NCBI RefSeq assembly: GCF_000210295.1
Contig: NC_026744.1
Coordinates: 744,001-808,000 of the forward strand
Source: Trypanosoma brucei gambiense DAL972
Taxonomy: Eukaryota; Euglenozoa; Kinetoplastea; Trypanosomatida; Trypanosomatidae
Length of the DNA: 64,000 nt
Direction: 5' to 3'
Part shown: positions 58,884 through 64,000 of the stretch, in pieces
Layout: each line of letters opens with the position of its first letter
Numbering within the stretch: the stretch's first letter is position 1
Notes under the pieces: generated by a model
Told to the model about the DNA's origin: nothing
The model's input: only the letters and a program-made list of their open reading frames with translations
Database searches by the model: none
Position numbers and translations under genes: made by a program

Positions 58884-60169
58884 CAGTTATATTTATGGTG
58901 TATGCGCGTTTCCTTTCGTGTAAGGGGAAGATATATAGAAAGAGATTTAAAAAGATAAAAATAAAGAAAGATAGAGAGCTAGGAGAATTTGGAGCGGAAG
59001 ACCATACACAAATAGAACTGCGTTGAGAAAATACATAGAACAATCATTTGAAGGAAAAAAGAAAGAGGAAAAGAAGTAATTTTGAAGTGGTACGAAACCG
59101 TCAGCCACGTGGGTGACGCAGAAAGAAGAAGAAGATACGAAAAAAAAAAAACTGAAAGTGACCAAGTAGGTGAGAAACGACAACAACAAAAAAAAAATGT
59201 CTAACACATAATAATAAAATGGTGATAGTAGTGATTGCAAGGGTGGTAAAAATGATAACAGTAATGATAATAGTGATGGTAATAATAATAATAAGGTAAG
59301 GGGGGAGAAACCACTAATTCAGGGATATAAAAAGTAGCAACTATTCTTTCAGTTGTTATTTTTCTTTTCTTCATTGGTTGTAGCATTTATTTTTCTTGTG
59401 TTCCCATATTTTTTTTTCATGTTCTTGTTTTCTTTTCTTTTTTTTAAAAAAAAAAACTGTACTGATCGCCTTCGTCTTGGCTTATTAGTGTTGTCGTTTC
59501 TTCCTTTTTTTTTTTAAACCCTCTCCCCTTCCTTTTATTTGCTTTGTTTCACCCACTTTCATATAAAATCCCATCATACTTTGCCCAATATTTTATTTTT
59601 GTTTATTTTAATTCTTCTTTGTAAGTTGTTTTCTCGCCAGAAAGTGCGCAGTTTTGCAGCTGACTTGACTGACGATGGCACCGGAGCGATCAACAGCCCC
59701 TGGATATCTAAACATGATTGTAATTGGTTAATATCAATTTTTTTTTTTAAAAAAAATTTTGAATATTTACAACAGTGTTAAACACCACCAATATTAATAA
59801 TAATAATAATAACAAGAAAGAAAAGAAAAGATGTAATAAGACCACTTACCCCCCTCCCTCCCCTCCCTTCCTTACCAGTCATTAGTCTGATTTTTTAATT
59901 TCTTCCCTCCCCCCCTTTTTTTTATTTGCACACGTGTGTGGAAAAGGGCGGGAAAAAGGAAACACAACACAACACAACACAACAAAATAAAATAAAATAG
60001 AAAGAAAGAAAGAAAAGAAAAGGAAAGGAAAGGAGAAAATACTGATCAAAACCCGAATACAAAAAGAAAACGTCTTGAAGGCGGATGGAAGAGGCCAGAC
60101 TCCGCAGGTAAAGTAAAGAAAAAGTATTTTTTTTTTTTGTGCAGGGAAAAAATAAAGGAAAATTTACCC

Positions 60170-60204
60170 ACACACAAACACACACACACACACACACACA
60201 CACA
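60170..60204. repeat. CA dinucleotide microsatellite
   Basis: About 16 CA units with one interruption, within the gene-free right edge. Confidence 0.9.
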
Positions 60205-60911
60205 AAGACAACGAAACAGATCGAAAAATAGATAGAAAGAAAGACCACAGGAAAAAAAAAAACATACAGACAGACACAACTTAAAAAAAAAAAAAGCTGT
60301 ACATGTAAGCATAAGAAATCATATATATGTATGTATATATATAAGCATTTACACACAGTGAACGTGCTCATGAAACACTCACATAAACAAACACCAAAAA
60401 TAACAGTTTAGTTTTCTTCCCTTTTAGTTGCTGTTACTGTTGCATGTTAATCTAATTATTCTTTCTTTTCTCTTTCTTCTTGTCGAGGCACGATCACAAA
60501 CACAAACACAAACACACACACCCAAATAATTAAAAAAAAAACAAGCACAAGTAAATACAAAAGTGGAATTAAAAGATAGAAAAAAAACACAGATAAATAA
60601 ATAAGCGAATGAGAGCACAATGCGGGTTTGACATATCACGATTAAAAAAAAAATTCACATCATATATTCACTTGGGAGAGTGTACTGCGGTGAACACCAC
60701 AACAACAGAAGAAGAGAAAGAGAAAAAGGTGTGCTTTAAAAATAATGAATAAATTAATCATTTAATTATCAATTTATTTATTCATTAAAATAAAAAAATT
60801 AAAAAAACAAAACAAAGCAAAATAGTTCAGAAACATAACAATAGCTACTTTTTTTCTTCTTATTTATTTATTTTTGATATCACGCATTGCTACTTTCGAC
60901 CTTCCTTACAC

Positions 60912-60948
<37 letters not shown>

Positions 60949-60949
60949 T
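60912..60949. repeat. ATT trinucleotide microsatellite
   Basis: About 12 uninterrupted ATT units. Confidence 0.9.
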
Positions 60950-63118
60950 ATGCATTAAGGACGCCCCATTCCTTACGGGGCGACCCCTTTGATATCAAAG
61001 TGCTGTGGTTACCTTTCTTTATATTATATGATTTAATGTATATTATTTATCCTCCTTTTATCTCTTTTTTTTTTAAAGATCGTAATATTTTGTCTCATAT
61101 CTCATTTATTACCGCATCTTTTCCTCCTCCTCCTTCTTGTCCTTTTCGCGATACATACGCACAATGACAAAAGAAAAAAAAAGGAAATAAATAAATAAAT
61201 ATAAAAACACCCGTACAGTTACCGCCATTTACTGAAGAAAGGAGATTTGTTTGAGAAGGTATAAAAAGGGGGAAAAAAGAAGAAAGATGTTACAGATAGG
61301 TGGTAAAAAGATCTGGGGAAAATAAATAAATATTTTATACGTATATGTCTACATACTTTTCAAACATATATGTACATCTACAAATTAAATAAAATTTTTT
61401 AAAAATGCCATGAGCAACCCTTTAAGAACTTAAATGGAGAGGGTTCCCCCTAATCAAAACAAAAATAACACAAAAACAATAATAATAATAATAATAACTC
61501 ACTTCAACTGACGTACCGGCGGTTGCTTTGAACTTTTTTGAACCAAAAAAAAAAAGGAAAATAAGCGCGTCGCCCCTCCAAACCCTCATACTTGTACTTT
61601 ATCAATTTGTAATTCCTGATCTTCTGTCTTTACAAAAAAAAAAAAGAATTATCATTATTTGTTTCTTCTTTCTATCTTCCTTTTTTTTTACTGTTTGATC
61701 TCACCGTTTTAATTTTATTTCTTCTTTTCTTCCTGCTTTTGACGGAAAGGCTGAATTCTACAAAATTTGCCTCTATACATGTGTCCGCTAGAGGTATCAT
61801 TTACGTGACTTTATTTACACGCCTTCCTTCCTTCCTTCCGTCACACACACTCTCTCTCTCCCTTTTTCTCCTTTTCTCCTCTTTTATATTTAAAAACAAA
61901 ATAACATGTTGGCGCCGTTTTGTTTCGTTTTATTTCACATCTTTCTTTCTTTTATATGATTCACACCTTTATTGTATGGGGGGGGGGGAGAAATAACTGG
62001 AAAGAGAAAAACAAAAAAAAAAAAAAGAACCACCTATTTTGTATAAGTGTGCGGATATGCGCGTGTCCTGTGAGTATTTATTTCCCTCTCTTCAACGTTT
62101 CCCACTACTTTATTTATTCTTTTCCTCAAAAGAAAAATCAAAAACCAAAAGCAATACACACATATATAACATATACATATATATATGTATATGTATATAA
62201 TGTCGCGACACATCGTTAATTATACCCATCGCTCAATCATCTCCCCGTTCATGAAGTTAATTTCTCCACCACCTCCCCAGAGACAAGCATATCCATTCAT
62301 ATATAAATAAATATATATGTGCGTGCGTGTGTGTGTGTGTCTGCGCACATTATTATTATATTTATCATATTTAACTTTTCTTCTCTTTTTTTCACAGGGC
62401 CTCGCATTCGCCAACACTACCCACTACTCCCTCCCTCTTTGCAGTGTCTCAAACACGTTCAAAGATAATTAAATAAATAAATGAACTTTTTTGTGCCCCT
62501 ACACTTTTAACTTCCTTCTACAAACACAAACACACGTAGCCACGCAGGTATATATATATGTGTGTATATATGTGCATGGATGCATATATAAATGTAAACA
62601 TACACGTCAACGTATTCGCTTTCTCCACAGAAACACAGACACACATCACCACTATCATACAGCAGCAAAATAGTTTTAAAAGTATTTAAAAGGAAAGTTT
62701 ATATACACAGCCACACTTCACACAATTGAAGTATCACATCACTTTTGTTTTAATTAATTTAAATAACAACTCCTTTACACTTTTTCACTCATTTACTCAT
62801 CCACTTGTTCACTCGTTTCTTTGTTGTTGTTTTTTGATTTCTTTATTTTTTTCCCCCCGTTTCTTTTACTTTTTTTCTTCGTTCCTTATATCACTCCGGA
62901 ATTCTCCCTTTACCCTTTTCCCTCCATTCACTACTTAAAAGTGTGACGATTGGAGGGAAAAATAATTTTTTTTAAAAAAGGAACGGGGAATCCGTGGGAG
63001 AGACTAAAAGCGATTGAACTAATAAAAATGATGATGATAATAGTAATAATAATAATAACTGTAATTATAATAATTATTACAACTATTATAATTATAATAA
63101 TAATAAAGTGGTGTATAA

Positions 63119-63162
63119 ATATATATATATATATAGATATAGATATATAGATATAGATATAA
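63119..63162. repeat. AT and TAGATA microsatellite
   Basis: An AT run passes into a TAGATA-like repeat. Just before it, from 63030 to 63105, the sequence is a run of imperfect ATA/ATT triplets that can fold back on itself. Confidence 0.85.
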
Positions 63163-64000
63163 GTAAAACAGAAAAAAAAGACATAAAAATGAGCTACTCG
63201 GTAATGAAGAAAAGAAGCGGACTATACGTCGCGCTCATTTCACACATCACATCCGCGACATAATCGAAAATAAAAGAAAAACAAAACAAAACGAAAGAAA
63301 ATCATGAAAACGGAAAAAGGGAAAAAATGAGAAAAGGGTAAGTGATGTGCACAAAAAAAAAAATCGTGACAGCAAAAAAAAAACAAAAGAAAACAAAAGC
63401 GCACTCTTTGACTTCCTTCTGCGCATACATCATTAAGGTAAAAAAAAAAAGAGGGTAAAAATAACGAAAGAAAAACAACATCAATAACAATAAAAGTAAT
63501 AATAATAATAATAAAGAAAAAAAAAGAGATTTCAAAGGGGTCACACAAATTTGGTCACACACGTCCCTCTTCCACACCACTTGCCGCTTTTTTTTCTTTT
63601 ACTTTTTCTCGTCCCATCACTTCTCTTCTTTTTCTTTGTTTTCCTCCAAACAAAACAAAACAAAAAAAAACCTCGCCCGCACCCAATCAAACATTTAGTT
63701 TTCTTTTACCTCATGGACCTTCCCTCACACCCATCCGGAAAAAAAAAAAGCGTACACACGCAACCAAAAACGCCAAAAAAAAAAAAATGAGTAAGTAAAT
63801 AAATATAAATAAATGTAGATATAAGTATAAATATTCATATAATAAACGTGATACTTTGATTTATTCATCTACTCCTTTCAACGGCTCATTGACACGTAAC
63901 ATAAAACAAAAATTAAAAAAAACACCAACACACTACTAAATACCCATCGATCCCAATTCCTCACGTTAAGTTCCCCTCCTTCAATCATTATAATCTTAAC

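Larger units (their letters stand above)
58799..64000. other. 5.2-kb gene-free region at the right edge
   Basis: No credible gene on either strand up to the end of the window. It lies upstream of the first minus-strand gene. It is very AT-rich, with purine/pyrimidine block alternation, T-run/A-run junctions (59438-59456, 59738-59756, 62966-62979), long microsatellites (AT at 58858-58880, CA at 60170-60204, ATT at 60912-60949, TAGATA-like at 63119-63162) and an 11-base G-run (61978-61988). Open frames are short and Phe-, Lys- or Ile-rich. It may contain the start region of the minus-strand transcription unit. Confidence 0.55.

Noticed and set aside
60170..60204. Telomere or subtelomere signal at the right edge
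   Set aside because: The repeats are simple CA, ATT and TA types. No TTAGGG arrays, 70-bp repeats, surface-coat genes or retroelement sequences are present.

Overview
The window looks like nuclear chromosomal DNA of an African trypanosome of the Trypanosoma brucei group. All 21 convincing protein genes lie head to tail on the minus strand. None shows an intron. Several start codons sit a few tens of bases downstream of a polypyrimidine tract and an AG on the minus strand, the hallmark of spliced-leader trans-splicing acceptors. The acetate:succinate CoA-transferase and the glycosomal UDP-glucose 4-epimerase (ending in TKL) match the T. brucei proteins I remember; from memory the two genes lie close together on chromosome 11. 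I could not check this by search.

The genes are best read from right to left, in the direction of transcription. They are: an MDP-1-like HAD phosphatase (58.8-58.2 kb); a 1036-residue unknown protein (57.2-54.1); a PEN-2-like gamma-secretase subunit (53.2-52.9); a divergent Cdc20/Cdh1-like WD40 protein (51.3-48.7); an acidic unknown protein (44.8-44.0); a FAM210/DUF1279-like membrane protein (43.1-42.2); CFAP91 of the axoneme (41.8-39.6); a CK1-like protein kinase lacking the catalytic Asp (38.9-36.9); an unknown 270-residue protein (36.2-35.4); a DWNN-RING protein related to RBBP6/Mpe1 (34.9-33.8); a coiled-coil protein built on a 105-bp tandem repeat and broken near its 3' end by a one-base deletion (33.5-30.9); a MYND-finger protein (30.3-27.8); UDP-glucose 4-epimerase (27.2-26.0); a SAM-domain-like protein (24.5-23.2); CDC45 (22.7-20.6); a coiled-coil protein (19.3-17.4); ASCT (16.1-14.6); an NCA2-like protein (11.4-9.3); an FG nucleoporin (8.6-7.0); GRASP (5.6-4.1); and mitochondrial Hsp90/TRAP1 (3.3-1.1).

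As is normal for a trypanosome polycistronic unit, neighbours are not functionally related. The list mixes mitochondrial, Golgi, nuclear-pore, replication, glycosomal, flagellar and cell-cycle functions. Gene expression is expected to be set by UTRs after transcription, not by a promoter per gene.

Three long gene-free stretches stand out: 11.4-14.6 kb, 44.8-48.7 kb and 58.8-64.0 kb. Each is AT-rich, full of microsatellites, and made of alternating polypurine and polypyrimidine blocks with repeated T-tract/A-tract junctions. The last lies upstream of the first gene and may be the start region of this transcription unit. I found no convincing tRNA, rRNA, CRISPR, transposon or viral sequence. 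Gene starts were moved to the first ATG wherever the longest open frame began with GTG or TTG or ran through a splice tract.
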